Counted from the stretch's first letter, positions 51,165 through 60,061 are shown. The stretch: 64,000 nucleotides of DNA from DAOTXN01 sp034435435 (GCA_034435435.1 DAOTXN010000016.1:6444-70443), one strand, 5' to 3'. Made by a program: numbers and translations. The notes: a model not told the origin generated them from the letters alone.

Positions 51165-53453
51165 ATGCGCAGCAGGGAAAAATTCTGGACCGTGACGGCC
51201 ACACTCTTTTTGCTGTGGGCGCTCTTTGCCCAGGCGTTGGGCGTGGCCCGCGCCACCTCCATCACCTTCGACGAAGGCCCGCACCTGGCTGTAGGCTACG
51301 CCACCCTACGGACGCGCGACTTGCGTCTGCAACCGGTCCACATCCACCCGCCGCTGGCGAACATACTGGCTGCCGCGCCGCTTTTGCTCGATCCCGACCT
51401 GCCCGACCCGCGCGCGATAGACGGCTGGGAGATCAACAGCCTGTCGGCTATCACCGACGCCGTCGTGTGGCAAAATCCGCACCCGGCCCGGCTGGCCTTC
51501 GCCGGGCGGCTGCCTATCATCCTGCTCACTATGCTGGCGGGGGTGTTGGTCTGGCGTTGGGCGGCCGACCTGCCCCCCCTCAATCCCCCCCGCTCTGCGG
51601 GGGGGAAGGGATGGGGGGGCCTGCTCGCCCTTGCGCTGTACACCCTCGACCCCAATATTCTCGCCCACGGCTCGCTCATCACCACCGACATGGCCGTGAC
51701 GCTTTTTGGTCTGGCGGCGCTTTTCTTGCTGCACCGCCACCTGCGTCGCCCCACTCGCGCGCGCCGGGTCGGGATGGGATTGGCGCTGGGAATGGGGCTG
51801 GCGAGCAAGGTTTCCGCCGTGTTGCCGGTGCTGGTCGTGGGAATAGTGTTGTTGCTCAAACGGCGGCGGCGGGGATGGTGGGATGGGCTGGTCATCGGAC
51901 TGGTCACTCTATTGACTTTGTGGGCCGCATACAGCTTTGAGCTGCACCCGTTCCCCCTGGCGACCCACGTCGAAATCTACCGCTCGCTCCAGGAGCACTA
52001 TAACCTGGGCCATCCCGCATTCCTGATGGGCCAGAACAGCGACACGGGCTGGTGGATCTATTTTCCGGTGGCCTTTATCATCAAAACGCCGTTGCCCGTG
52101 CTGCTTCTTTTGGGCGCAGCGGTGTGGACGCTTCTTTTCCGTCGCCATCGGTCCGTCGATTTGACGCTATCAGCCTATCCGATCCTCTATGCCTTTACCT
52201 CCCTTTTTAGCTCGGTCAACATCGGCTATCGCCACCTGCTGCCCGTGCTACCCTTTCTCTACATCTTTATCGGGAGTAGGGAGTCACTTGCGCCTGCGCG
52301 CAGTGCAGGTGATGGAGTAAGGAGTAAGGCATCCGCTTCACGTTTCACGTTTCACGTTTCACGTTTCACGCTTTACGTCTTACTCGCCTGGCTCGCCCTC
52401 GGCGCGGCCCGCGTCTACCCTTACCCGTTGACCTTTTTCAACGAACTGGCCGGCGGTCCCGCTGGCGGATACCGCTGGCTGGTGGACTCGAATCTGGATT
52501 GGGGGCAGAATCTGTGGGATCTGCGCGATTGGATGCGCGAAAACGAGGTGGAGCGGGTCTACTACAGTCACTATAGCCCCGCCCGCCCCGAAAGCTATGG
52601 GATAACCGCCGACCGGTTGCCGCCCGACCCACACGCCGCGCCCTTTGCGCCGCTCGACCCGGCCCCCAGCTGGTACGCCATCGGCGCGACCACGCTGCAG
52701 GGCGTCTACACACCCGACGTGAACACCTATGCCTGGTTTCGGAGCCGCAAACCGGATGCTGTGTTGGGGCACGCGCTGTTTCTGTATCACGCGCCGGAAC
52801 GCCCTGCCCCCGACTGGGCCGCCGTTTGCTTCGGCTTCCCACTGGACGAACGGCAGATTCGAGCCGGCTTTGGCTCACCGGATTTGCGCCCGGTCTATTA
52901 CGACTGTTCCGCGAGTCAAGTTTACCCGGCGGGCGACGCCGGACGCTTCCTGTTGCTGCCCGACGCCGAACGGCCTGCCGGCGCGTCGCTGGACCTGCAA
53001 GCCCGTCACGCCGACGGGACGCCGGCCTACGTCGTGCTGGTGGCCGGGGAGCCGCCCGCGCCAGAGCAAAGCAAGATAACCACGCTCGATGGCCCGCTGA
53101 CCTTTCTAGGTTACGACGTGTCCCAAATCAAGGCCCGCCCCGGCCAGACCGTCCTCCTGCGTACCTACTGGCGGGTCGAGGGTGCGCCGGGTCGGCCTCC
53201 GTCGCTCATGGCCCACCTGGTCGGGCCGGACGGCGCGCCCATCGCCGTGGGCGACGGGCTGGGCTTTCCGGTCGAACAGTGGCAGCCGGGCGATCTCATT
53301 GTGCAATATCACCGCCTGGCAGCGCCAAGAAACACCCTCCCCGGCGATTACTGGCTGCAAACCGGCGCCTACTGGCTCGACACCGGCGAACGCTGGTCAA
53401 CGCCCTCCGGCGGCGACGTCATCGTCTTGGACAAGATCACCATTCTGGATTAA
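51165..53453 (+). CDS. GT-C (GT39-like) glycosyltransferase, paralogue A
   Basis: 762 residues. Motifs shared with the genes at 55679 and 60058: SITFDEGPHLAVGY (Asp-Glu loop), YNLGHPAFLMGQNSDTGWW, FPVAFIIKTPLPVLLLLG, NIGYRHLLPVLPFLY, FNELAGGPAGGYRWLVDSNLDWGQNL, and a C-terminal module (VGPDGAPIAVGDGLGFPVEQWQPGDLIVQ). The three are paralogues with one ancestor. Here the cytoplasmic or periplasmic loop before LAWLALGAARVYPY is stretched by an ACGTTTC heptad array. ATG 51165 follows the previous stop by one base; GTG 51156 is an alternative. Confidence 0.84.
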   Translation: MRSREKFWTVTATLFLLWALFAQALGVARATSITFDEGPHLAVGYATLRTRDLRLQPVHIHPPLANILAAAPLLLDPDLPDPRAIDGWEINSLSAITDAVVWQNPHPARLAFAGRLPIILLTMLAGVLVWRWAADLPPLNPPRSAGGKGWGGLLALALYTLDPNILAHGSLITTDMAVTLFGLAALFLLHRHLRRPTRARRVGMGLALGMGLASKVSAVLPVLVVGIVLLLKRRRRGWWDGLVIGLVTLLTLWAAYSFELHPFPLATHVEIYRSLQEHYNLGHPAFLMGQNSDTGWWIYFPVAFIIKTPLPVLLLLGAAVWTLLFRRHRSVDLTLSAYPILYAFTSLFSSVNIGYRHLLPVLPFLYIFIGSRESLAPARSAGDGVRSKASASRFTFHVSRFTLYVLLAWLALGAARVYPYPLTFFNELAGGPAGGYRWLVDSNLDWGQNLWDLRDWMRENEVERVYYSHYSPARPESYGITADRLPPDPHAAPFAPLDPAPSWYAIGATTLQGVYTPDVNTYAWFRSRKPDAVLGHALFLYHAPERPAPDWAAVCFGFPLDERQIRAGFGSPDLRPVYYDCSASQVYPAGDAGRFLLLPDAERPAGASLDLQARHADGTPAYVVLVAGEPPAPEQSKITTLDGPLTFLGYDVSQIKARPGQTVLLRTYWRVEGAPGRPPSLMAHLVGPDGAPIAVGDGLGFPVEQWQPGDLIVQYHRLAAPRNTLPGDYWLQTGAYWLDTGERWSTPSGGDVIVLDKITILD
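52337..52378. repeat. In-frame heptad array TTCACGT x6
   Basis: Four perfect TTCACGT units then TTCACGC and TTTACGT, preceded by GGGAGTAGGGAGT and GGAGTAAGGAGTAAGG heptads of another flavour at 52272-52328. Encodes [14 protein letters not shown]. Confidence 0.96.
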
Positions 53454-53454
53454 A

Positions 53455-53475
53455 ATCACGCATCACGTTTCACGA
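53455..53475. repeat. Heptad array abutting a ribosome site
   Basis: ATCACGC ATCACGT TTCACGA, directly continued by GGAGACT and the ATG at 53483. The same junction, (A/T)TCACGAGGAG, occurs before sdhB. Confidence 0.88.
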
Positions 53476-53482
53476 GGAGACT

Positions 53483-53869
53483 ATGGCAACCTTTTTAGAC
53501 ACCCCTCTCGGTCAATGGACCGGCATCCTGATCGCCGTGCTCACCGGCGGCGTGGCCCAGACCATGATGAAATTGGGCACCGACCGGGTGGGTAAATTCG
53601 GCGAGACCCCGGCGTTGGAATACCTGTTGCGCTTGTTGACCCACCCGTTCGTGCTGCTGGCGATTCTGGCTTATGGATTTGGCGTCATCTTTTACATGTT
53701 CCTGCTCTCGCGGCTGGACCTGAGCTACCTGTACCCGGCGATGGTGGCATTGGGGCTGGTGCTAGCCACGCTTATCTCGGCGACAATCTTGGGTGAGCAC
53801 ATCTCGCTGGTGCGGTTGAGCGGCATCGTCGTGGTCATTGCGGGCGTTTTTTTGGTCGGCAAGAGTTAG
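53483..53869 (+). CDS. Small four-helix membrane protein, EamA/SMR-like
   Basis: 128 residues with four hydrophobic helices: IAVLTGGVAQTMMKLGTDRVG, FVLLAILAYGFGVIFYMFLL, YPAMVALGLVLATLISATILGE, IVVVIAGVFLVGKS. This is the size and pattern of half-EamA/small multidrug resistance proteins such as ArnE/ArnF, which flip lipid-linked aminoarabinose. Next to a DPM-type GT2 and GT-C transferases, a flippase for undecaprenyl-phosphate-sugar is an attractive inference. ATG 53483 has GAGGAG five bases upstream. A longer overlapping frame exists but its upstream part is spurious. Confidence 0.8.
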   Translation: MATFLDTPLGQWTGILIAVLTGGVAQTMMKLGTDRVGKFGETPALEYLLRLLTHPFVLLAILAYGFGVIFYMFLLSRLDLSYLYPAMVALGLVLATLISATILGEHISLVRLSGIVVVIAGVFLVGKS

Positions 53870-53871
53870 CG

Positions 53872-54600
53872 ATGAACTTGTCTATCGTCATTCCCTGTTA
53901 CAACGAAGCCCAAAACGTTCCTTTCATCGCCGAACAATTGTTCCCGATGGTAGAACAATGGAGCCAGAACGGTGCAGTTCAGGTCGTCCTGGTGGATGAC
54001 GGCAGCACCGACGACACGCTGGCGCGCCTGCACGAATTGGCGGGGGACCGCCCCTGGGTGCAAGTGGTGAGCCACGGGCAGAATCGCGGGCTGGGGGCCG
54101 CCGTGCGCACCGGTTTTGCTCACGCGCAGGGCGACGTGATCGTCACCACCGACAGCGACGGCACCTACCCCTTTGCCGAAATTCCCCGATTACTGGAGCG
54201 CCTGACACCCGACGTGGACATCGTCGTCGCTTCACCATATCATCCGCAAGGCCGCGTGGAGGGCGTCGCGGTCTACCGGCTGGTGTTGAGCCAGGGCGCG
54301 TCGCTGCTCTATCGGCTCTTGTTGGACTGGCGCTTGCATACCTACACTTCTCTGTTTCGAGCCTATCGCCGCCAGGTCGTAGAGCGGGTCCCCTCGGATG
54401 CGAATGGCTTTTTGATGCCTGCCGAATTCCTGGCCCATGCCATCCTGCTGGGTTGCCGGGTGGTCGAATATCCCACCGTGCTGCACGTGCGCCGCCACGG
54501 ACAGTCCAAGGCGCGGGTGGCCCGCATCGTCTTGGCCCATTTGCGCTTTCAGGCCAGACTGTTGTGGCGTCGCCTCACCCATCAACGCCTTACACCATGA
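53872..54600 (+). CDS. GT2 glycosyltransferase, dolichyl/polyprenyl-phosphate mannose synthase-like
   Basis: 242 residues. LSIVIPCYNEAQNVPFIAEQL, VVLVDDGSTDDTL, NRGLGAAVRTGFAHAQGDVIVTTDSDGTYP (with the DSD metal motif) and the acceptor-side region mark a DPM1-type GT-A enzyme without C-terminal membrane helices. It would make the lipid-phosphate sugar donor that GT-C enzymes use. 2 bp after the SMR-like gene; its TGA overlaps the next ATG (ATGA). Confidence 0.87.
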   Translation: MNLSIVIPCYNEAQNVPFIAEQLFPMVEQWSQNGAVQVVLVDDGSTDDTLARLHELAGDRPWVQVVSHGQNRGLGAAVRTGFAHAQGDVIVTTDSDGTYPFAEIPRLLERLTPDVDIVVASPYHPQGRVEGVAVYRLVLSQGASLLYRLLLDWRLHTYTSLFRAYRRQVVERVPSDANGFLMPAEFLAHAILLGCRVVEYPTVLHVRRHGQSKARVARIVLAHLRFQARLLWRRLTHQRLTP

Positions 54601-55670
54601 AAGTCCTCACGCTGGTCGGCACCCGCCCTGAATTGATCAAACTGTCAGCGGTGATTCCGTTACTGGCGACAGCCTTTGATCACCGGCTGGTTCATTCGGG
54701 GCAGCATTACAGCTACGAAATGGACGCCATTTTTTTCGAGGAATTACATCTGCCTCTTCCCGACCACCGCATGGACGTCGGTTCTGGCTCCCACGGCGAG
54801 CAAACGGCCCGTCTGCTCACCCACTTTGAGCGGATATTGCTGGACGAAAAACCCGCTGCCGTTGTGATCTTGGGCGACACCAACACCACACTGGCCGGGG
54901 CGCTCACCACGGCCAAGCTGCACGTTCCGTGCGTTCATTTGGAAGCCGGTTGCCGCTCTTTTAACCGGCACATGCCTGAAGAGATCAACCGGCTCGTGGC
55001 CGACCACGTGTGCACCTGGTGCTTTACACCTGGCGAACGGGAACGGGCCAACCTGCTGGCAGAGGGCATCCCGCCGGAACGGATTTTCGTGGTCGGCTCC
55101 ACGGCCATTGACGCCTGTTTGCGTAATCGCGCCTTGGCGAGCAAGCCACTGGCGATGGACGGGTCTATTCTTCTTACTCTGCACCGCGCCGAAAATACAA
55201 TTCCTGCGACATTGCGTGATATTCTGCGGGCCATCAACCACCTGGCCGAGCGCTGGCCGTTTGTCTTTCCGGTTCATCCCCGCACGCACAAGGTACTGGA
55301 CGATTTGATGCAGGGATCAGCCTGTCTAGAATTACATCCCAGCATCCGTCTGATCGAGCCGGTAGGCTATCTGGACATGTTGCAGCTCATCGCCAACGCT
55401 CACGCCGTGATGACCGATTCGGGGGGGCTGCAAGAGGAGGCAGCGACGCTGAATACGCCTGTGCTTGTCGTGCGCAACGAAACCGAGTGGGTTTATCTGG
55501 TCGAAGCAGACGCGGCAGCCCTGGTCGGCAACACGTTTGAATCTATTGTCGAAAAAGCGACGCCGCTTTTGGCCCAGGGACGCGCCGCCTTTGGTCGGAT
55601 AGACATCACACCGCAACAGGGCGCATCCGAGCGCATCGTTGCCACCCTCCAGACATTACTGGCCTCGTGA
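54597..55670 (+). CDS. wecB: UDP-N-acetylglucosamine 2-epimerase (non-hydrolysing)
   Basis: 357 residues. LTLVGTRPELIKLSAVIPLL, HSGQHYSYEMDAIFFEELHLP, HLEAGCRSFNRHMPEEINR (catalytic acid region), LTLHRAEN and TDSGGLQEEAATL match the WecB/MnaA family, which makes UDP-ManNAc from UDP-GlcNAc for surface polysaccharides. The last motif, usually LRxxTERPE, reads LVVRNETEWVYLVEADAA. Begins at ATG 54597, overlapping the GT2 stop. Confidence 0.9.
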   Translation: MKVLTLVGTRPELIKLSAVIPLLATAFDHRLVHSGQHYSYEMDAIFFEELHLPLPDHRMDVGSGSHGEQTARLLTHFERILLDEKPAAVVILGDTNTTLAGALTTAKLHVPCVHLEAGCRSFNRHMPEEINRLVADHVCTWCFTPGERERANLLAEGIPPERIFVVGSTAIDACLRNRALASKPLAMDGSILLTLHRAENTIPATLRDILRAINHLAERWPFVFPVHPRTHKVLDDLMQGSACLELHPSIRLIEPVGYLDMLQLIANAHAVMTDSGGLQEEAATLNTPVLVVRNETEWVYLVEADAAALVGNTFESIVEKATPLLAQGRAAFGRIDITPQQGASERIVATLQTLLAS

Positions 55671-55678
55671 AGGCGCCC

Positions 55679-58015
55679 ATGGCACGCATCACGCATCACG
55701 TTTTACGTTTCACATTACTACTTTTCTTTTTCGCTCAGGCCCTCACCGCCGCCACTCAAACCTCGCTCACCAGCGACGAAGGCCCGCAACTGACCAGCGG
55801 CTATTCGTATCTCGTCACCGGCGATCCGCACCTGATCGAGTTCGACGGCCATCCGCCCCTGGCCAAAGTGATCAACGCCTTGCCGCTGCTGCTCGCGCCC
55901 GACCTCGGCTCGCCGGCCGACGTCCCCGCCTGGCAGTCCGACGACCCCATCAGTCTGGTATGGGTCGCCGAGCAGTTTTTTTATCCCTATCGCCCGCTCG
56001 ACCGATTGGTCGTGGCGACGCGCGTGCCGGTAGTTTTGCTGGGCGTTCTGCTGGCGGCGCTGGTCTATCGCTGGGCGAACGACCTGTTTGGGTCGAGGGG
56101 CGGGCTGCTCGCGTTGTCGCTGGTCACGTTTGACCCCAACCTGCTGGCCCACGCCGGCCTGGCGACCAACGACCTGGCCGTTACTGTGGCCTGTTTTGCG
56201 GCCATGTTTACCTTTTGGCGCTTTCTGCGCCGCCCTACCCTGCGCCGCGCCTTGCTGTCCGGCCTCGTTTTGGGCCTGGCGCAAGGCGCCAAACTCAACG
56301 CTTTGCTCCTCCTGCCCACCCAGGCTCTCCTGGCCCTGGTCTACTTGCAAATCCTAAACCCCAAACCCCGAATTCCGTCTTTTGTCCTTCGTCTTTCGTC
56401 CATCTGGCTCCTCGCCGCTCTCACCCTGTGGGCTACCTATGGCTTTGAGCTGCGCACGTTACCCGGCTGGCCTCTCCCGCTGCCTGCCGGCACCCATCTC
56501 TTGTTGTGGGAACGCGTGACTGAAGCGACAGGGGGCGGACATCCTGGCTTTTTGATGGGCGAAATCTCGACCGAGGGCTGGTGGCACTATTTTCCGGTGG
56601 CCTTTGCCATCAAGACGCCGTTGCCAGCCTTGCTCGTGTTGTTAGGGGCGATGGTAGCCTTTGGCCTCGGCCACCGGCGAGGCTGGACAAACGAAATGGC
56701 GCTGGGCATATTCCCCCTTTTGTACGCCGCCGTGACGATTTTCAGCCGCTTGAACATCGGCTATCGGCATGTGTTGCCGGTCTTGCCCTTTCTCTTCGTC
56801 TCAGCGGGACGAGTGGCAAATTTATCTCGTGTCCCGTCTTTTGTCGTTCGTCTTTCGTCTTTTGTCCTGTTGATCTGGCTGGCAATCGGGACGCTCCAGA
56901 TTCACCCTCACTACCTGGCCTTTTTCAACGAACTGGTCGGCGGGCCGGACCAGGGGTATCATTATCTGGTAGACTCGAATACCGATTGGGGACAGGCGCT
57001 CAAGGCGCTCCACCGTTATCTGGAAAAAGAGGGCATCCATCAGGTGCGCCTTTCGACCTACATCGAGTACGGCCCAGCCTTTGAAGCTTATGGCCTGAAC
57101 GTTGACCCGCTACCGCCGTTGCACGCCGCGCCGGGTCTCCTACCCAGCCGCTTCAATCCGCCAGCGGGCGTGTACGCCATCAGCAGCACGACTTTGCAGG
57201 GCATTTTCACCATCGATCCCGAAATGTACGACTGGTTCCGCCATCGTGAGCCAGACGCCCGCATCGGCCACGTGATGCTGCTCTACCGCGTGCGCGAGCC
57301 GGACGTGCGCCCGACCTGGGTGGCGCAGTGCTTCGTCCCGGTGGCGCCGTTGTCGCCTCTGGTCCTCGGCGAGGGCTTTGGGCGACCCGGTCTGCGCGAA
57401 GCCCAATTCGACTGCACCACGAGTTGGTTGATCCCGGCCGGGGGCCGCCCGTCGGGATGGTACGTGCTGGCCCGCGAGACCGCCCGGCGAGACGATGCCT
57501 TTATACGGGCCCAATTGGCTCCGCTCCATTTGAGCTTTGAACAGACCCGCCCCGGCGCCGAACCGCCCTTTTCTATTTTCGAGGCGAGCGCAGCGCCGAC
57601 CGGCCCGGCCCATCCGGCCCCGACATCCGTCCGCGTCGGCGATCTAACCTTCCTGGGCCACACCCAATCTACCCTTCGGGCTGAGCCTCAGGGCGAAGCC
57701 AACCTGGAAATCTGGACCTTTTGGCAAGTAGATGCACTACCCGATCGCCCTCTTTCCTTGATGCTTCATTTAATCGGGCCAGGCGGCGCGCCGGTCGTCG
57801 TCGGCGATGGGTTGGGTGTGCCGGTAGAAAACTGGCAAGTCGGCGACATCATCGTTCAGCGCCACGCATTAAATCTGCCGCCCGATGCGCCAAAGGGAGA
57901 GTATACACTATACACCGGGGCCTACTGGCTGGATACGCTGGAGCGATGGCTGGTGTATCGGGATGGAGAGTTGGCAGGAGACACCTGGCATCTGCCTCCG
58001 CTTTTTGTTCGATGA
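55679..58015 (+). CDS. GT-C (GT39-like) glycosyltransferase, paralogue B
   Basis: 778 residues, close paralogue of the genes at 51165 and 60058: SLTSDEGPQLTSGYSYLVTGDPHLIEFDGHPPLAK, GGGHPGFLMGEISTEGWWHYFPVAFAIKTPLP, NIGYRHVLPVLPFLF, VDSNTDWGQALKALHRYLEKE, and a C-terminal module near-identical to the third paralogue (GDGLGVPVENWQVGDIIVQRH). Heptad arrays give the N-terminus (RITHHVLRFTLL) and two loops (IPSFVLRLSSIWLL, VPSFVVRLSSFVLL). ATG 55679 has GAAGG upstream; the GTG at 55667 overlaps the previous stop and is an alternative. Confidence 0.84.
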   Translation: MARITHHVLRFTLLLFFFAQALTAATQTSLTSDEGPQLTSGYSYLVTGDPHLIEFDGHPPLAKVINALPLLLAPDLGSPADVPAWQSDDPISLVWVAEQFFYPYRPLDRLVVATRVPVVLLGVLLAALVYRWANDLFGSRGGLLALSLVTFDPNLLAHAGLATNDLAVTVACFAAMFTFWRFLRRPTLRRALLSGLVLGLAQGAKLNALLLLPTQALLALVYLQILNPKPRIPSFVLRLSSIWLLAALTLWATYGFELRTLPGWPLPLPAGTHLLLWERVTEATGGGHPGFLMGEISTEGWWHYFPVAFAIKTPLPALLVLLGAMVAFGLGHRRGWTNEMALGIFPLLYAAVTIFSRLNIGYRHVLPVLPFLFVSAGRVANLSRVPSFVVRLSSFVLLIWLAIGTLQIHPHYLAFFNELVGGPDQGYHYLVDSNTDWGQALKALHRYLEKEGIHQVRLSTYIEYGPAFEAYGLNVDPLPPLHAAPGLLPSRFNPPAGVYAISSTTLQGIFTIDPEMYDWFRHREPDARIGHVMLLYRVREPDVRPTWVAQCFVPVAPLSPLVLGEGFGRPGLREAQFDCTTSWLIPAGGRPSGWYVLARETARRDDAFIRAQLAPLHLSFEQTRPGAEPPFSIFEASAAPTGPAHPAPTSVRVGDLTFLGHTQSTLRAEPQGEANLEIWTFWQVDALPDRPLSLMLHLIGPGGAPVVVGDGLGVPVENWQVGDIIVQRHALNLPPDAPKGEYTLYTGAYWLDTLERWLVYRDGELAGDTWHLPPLFVR
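55684..55718. repeat. In-frame heptad array ACGCATC/ACGTTTC x5 at a gene start
   Basis: ACGCATC ACGCATC ACGTTTT ACGTTTC ACATTAC encode residues 3-13 of paralogue B just ahead of its first membrane helix. Confidence 0.95.
56376..56402. repeat. In-frame heptad array CGTCTTT x4, first loop
   Basis: CGTCTTT TGTCCTT CGTCTTT CGTC(CATC), encoding PSFVLRLSSI in paralogue B. The same loop in the 60058 paralogue carries GTTTTGC heptads and in 51165 has none. Confidence 0.93.
56835..56869. repeat. In-frame heptad array CGTCTTT x5, second loop
   Basis: CGTCTTT TGTCGTT CGTCTTT CGTCTTT TGTCCTG, encoding PSFVVRLSSFVLL, at the loop where paralogue A carries the TTCACGT array. Confidence 0.95.
57671..57700 (+). 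repeat. CTTCGGGCTGAGCCTCAGG element, copy 2 (in frame)
   Basis: 30-bp imperfect palindrome nearly matching the reverse complement of 20967-20996, translated as LRAEPQGE inside the C-terminal beta module of paralogue B. Confidence 0.75.
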
Positions 58016-58018
58016 AGC

Positions 58019-58061
58019 AAAAAAATCCTCCTCCCGCAGCCGGCCAGCCTGCGAGAGGAGG
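58019..58061 (-). terminator. Terminator of the secreted-protein gene
   Basis: CCTCCTCCCGCAG (58027-58039) pairs with CTGCGAGAGGAGG (ending 58061). On the minus strand it is followed by ATTTTTTT, so it terminates the 58079-59254 gene. Confidence 0.8.
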
Positions 58062-58078
58062 TGTGCGTCGTGGCGTCG

Positions 58079-59254
58079 CTAGGGTTGAGTGCTAAATGTG
58101 GCCTGTTTAGACCAGGTGACGCACTGTTCGCCCGACACGCCCCGCGAGACGACGATGTATTCATACGTGCTGTTGGGCGTCAGACCGGCGAGATCGACCA
58201 CGTGAGAAGCGCTGGCAGTTTTGATCAGCTCCGTCGCCGCCCAGGGCTGGTAAGCCGCGATGAATGGTAAATAGATCGTGTGGGTGAGCGGCTCCGTCGG
58301 AGGAGGGGTGGTCGAAGTGGATTGGAGGCGATAAAAGACCTGGCTGATGGCCGCAGAAGAGCTTTGCCAGCTTATTTGAGCCGTTGTGCTTGTGGTAGAT
58401 GCAGTGGGACCAGAACTGATTCCGGCAGGGTTGAGAGCGTCGGTCTCTGGGTCAAAGATGCTGCCAGGCGTCACGTCCTGGAACGAGCCGTTATCCCACA
58501 CGATGGCGTGGCTGCGCCCGCCGGTGGTGTTGGCGTAGGTATAGGCCGCAATTTGATCGTCCAGGGCCTCGGCGGTGACGGATACCTGCCCAAAGGTAGG
58601 ATATTTGAAATCCTGAGCCGCGCCCCACACCGTCGTGCTGGGGAAAGCGCCGGGCACAGCCGGATCGGTGTTCGGGTCGGGGTGCCAGCCCACCCGGTCG
58701 ATGCCCACCTGCAACGCGGCCGCCGGCGACCCGGAATCCGGTTTGGAAAGCGCGTACATTGTGAACTGATACTCTGCGCACGGCACAGTATCGTAGATCA
58801 TTTGATAGATCCCGCCCAGGTGATTGGTGCCGTCATACGTGCGCACAACCACCGATTCACCTGAATGGACAACTACAGCCTCGGAAAAAGTCTGGACAAG
58901 TGGGTAATCTCGCATATACCACAGTCGCCAGTCCTGAAGCTCGCTTTCAGGAATGGTGTTACCGGTGTTATTGTCGTCATCGGGTAGGAGGGGTTTTCCA
59001 CTGCCGCCCGGGCCGGAGGGGTAAGAAGGATCGTAACGGTCCACCCCAAAAAAGTACCAGTCGTGGTTGTCAAAACCGGGGTTGTGCAGACTGGCTGCGG
59101 TGATGGCCGCCGGGGCGGGGGCTGCCAACGGAGAAACGGGCGCATCGTCTGTCGCCCAGGCGACCGGTCGGACGCCCAACGCTACACCAAGCAAGCCGAT
59201 CAACGCCAGACCGATGTTGAAAAGCATGTTTCGTGATCGATGTCTTTTTATCAT
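58079..59254 (-). CDS. Secreted protein with C-terminal fibronectin type III-like domain
   Basis: 391 residues. A signal peptide is clear: basic MIKRHRSRN, hydrophobic LFNIGLALIGLLGVALG, then cleavage near AWA-TDD. The middle is a beta-rich domain of unknown family (GFDNHDWYFFGVDRYDPSY; VVHSGESVVVRTYDGTNHLGGIYQMIYDTVPCAEYQFTMYAL), perhaps carbohydrate-binding. The C-terminal ~100 residues look like an FnIII module split by HTIYLPFIAAYQP, a YLPF-type segment common in secreted Chloroflexota proteins. It is on the opposite strand inside the glycosyltransferase series and has its own terminator. Confidence 0.75.
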   Translation of the reverse strand: MIKRHRSRNMLFNIGLALIGLLGVALGVRPVAWATDDAPVSPLAAPAPAAITAASLHNPGFDNHDWYFFGVDRYDPSYPSGPGGSGKPLLPDDDNNTGNTIPESELQDWRLWYMRDYPLVQTFSEAVVVHSGESVVVRTYDGTNHLGGIYQMIYDTVPCAEYQFTMYALSKPDSGSPAAALQVGIDRVGWHPDPNTDPAVPGAFPSTTVWGAAQDFKYPTFGQVSVTAEALDDQIAAYTYANTTGGRSHAIVWDNGSFQDVTPGSIFDPETDALNPAGISSGPTASTTSTTAQISWQSSSAAISQVFYRLQSTSTTPPPTEPLTHTIYLPFIAAYQPWAATELIKTASASHVVDLAGLTPNSTYEYIVVSRGVSGEQCVTWSKQATFSTQP

Positions 59255-59371
59255 AATCTGATGACCTCCTATGTTGTTTTTCGCCTGTGTCGAGAAAAGA
59301 ACAGAGCGAGCACACTATAAGTGAGAAGGGGCAACGTGTCAAGCAAATGCTGCTGGCGCTTTTATCCGCCT

Positions 59372-60061
59372 ATGTTATACTTGCGCCAGCATGAGAATCT
59401 GAGGCGCGTTGGATTGTCTGCAAGAACTCCACCACCAGACCGCCGGGCTGGCGCGGACAACGGGGCAGGCTCGTGGAAAAAGTATCACCTCTGGATCGGC
59501 GTCGCCGTGAGTGGTGCGCTGATCGCGGTTTGTTACAACTTTGCTCTCCAGTTGCCCTTTTTTTTCGACGACCTGCCCGTTGTTACCTGGCTGGGTCGCC
59601 ACACCTGGGGTCGCCGGCTGATATGGAGCGCGTTGGGCGGGGCAATTGTTCTGCAAAACGTGTTTTTTTTGAATCACCAGCGCTCGCTGTTCACCACGCT
59701 CAACCGCGTCTACCAGCAAGTGTTGGACGCCGCCGAGGAAGAGCAAATCGACCACCGCAGCGTGTGGTTAACCGTTTATCAGGACGAGCAATTTCTGCTC
59801 AAACTCGCCAGCGCCGTCACCCCCGCCGCTGCGCTCACGGCGGAACCGCTGGTCCGATTCGAGGGTGGACCCATTGTCGAGTCAGCCATCGTAAAACAGC
59901 ATCGGCGCGACGAATGGGCCGTCACGCTGACCTTGCCGGGTGGGTCCGGGCCATATACGGTGCAGGTAGGCGTGTATAACGCGGGCGGGCGACTGCCGGC
60001 CTACGCGGACGGCGTGCGCGCTCTGGACGACGCCGCGTCCGTTGTGACGATTCAACCATGA
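59372..60061 (+). pseudogene. Internally deleted remnant of a GT-C glycosyltransferase
   Basis: The in-frame product begins with a single membrane helix ending in the catalytic-type loop (ALIAVCYNFALQLPFFFDDLPVVTWL), then jumps to a late membrane segment (WSALGGAIVLQNVFFLNHQRSLF) and ends with a C-terminal beta module (VTLTLPGGSGPYTVQVGVYNAGG). This is the beginning and end of a GT39-like protein without its ~8-10 middle helices. No convincing start codon or ribosome site is visible. It overlaps the next gene by ATGA, as functional members of the cluster do, so it may still be translated. Confidence 0.6.

Noticed and set aside
52826..53482. Long open frame leading into the small membrane protein at 53483
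   Set aside because: It overlaps the well-supported glycosyltransferase in another frame, with Arg/Ala/Pro-rich translation typical of GC-rich shadow frames; only the part from ATG 53483 resembles a protein.
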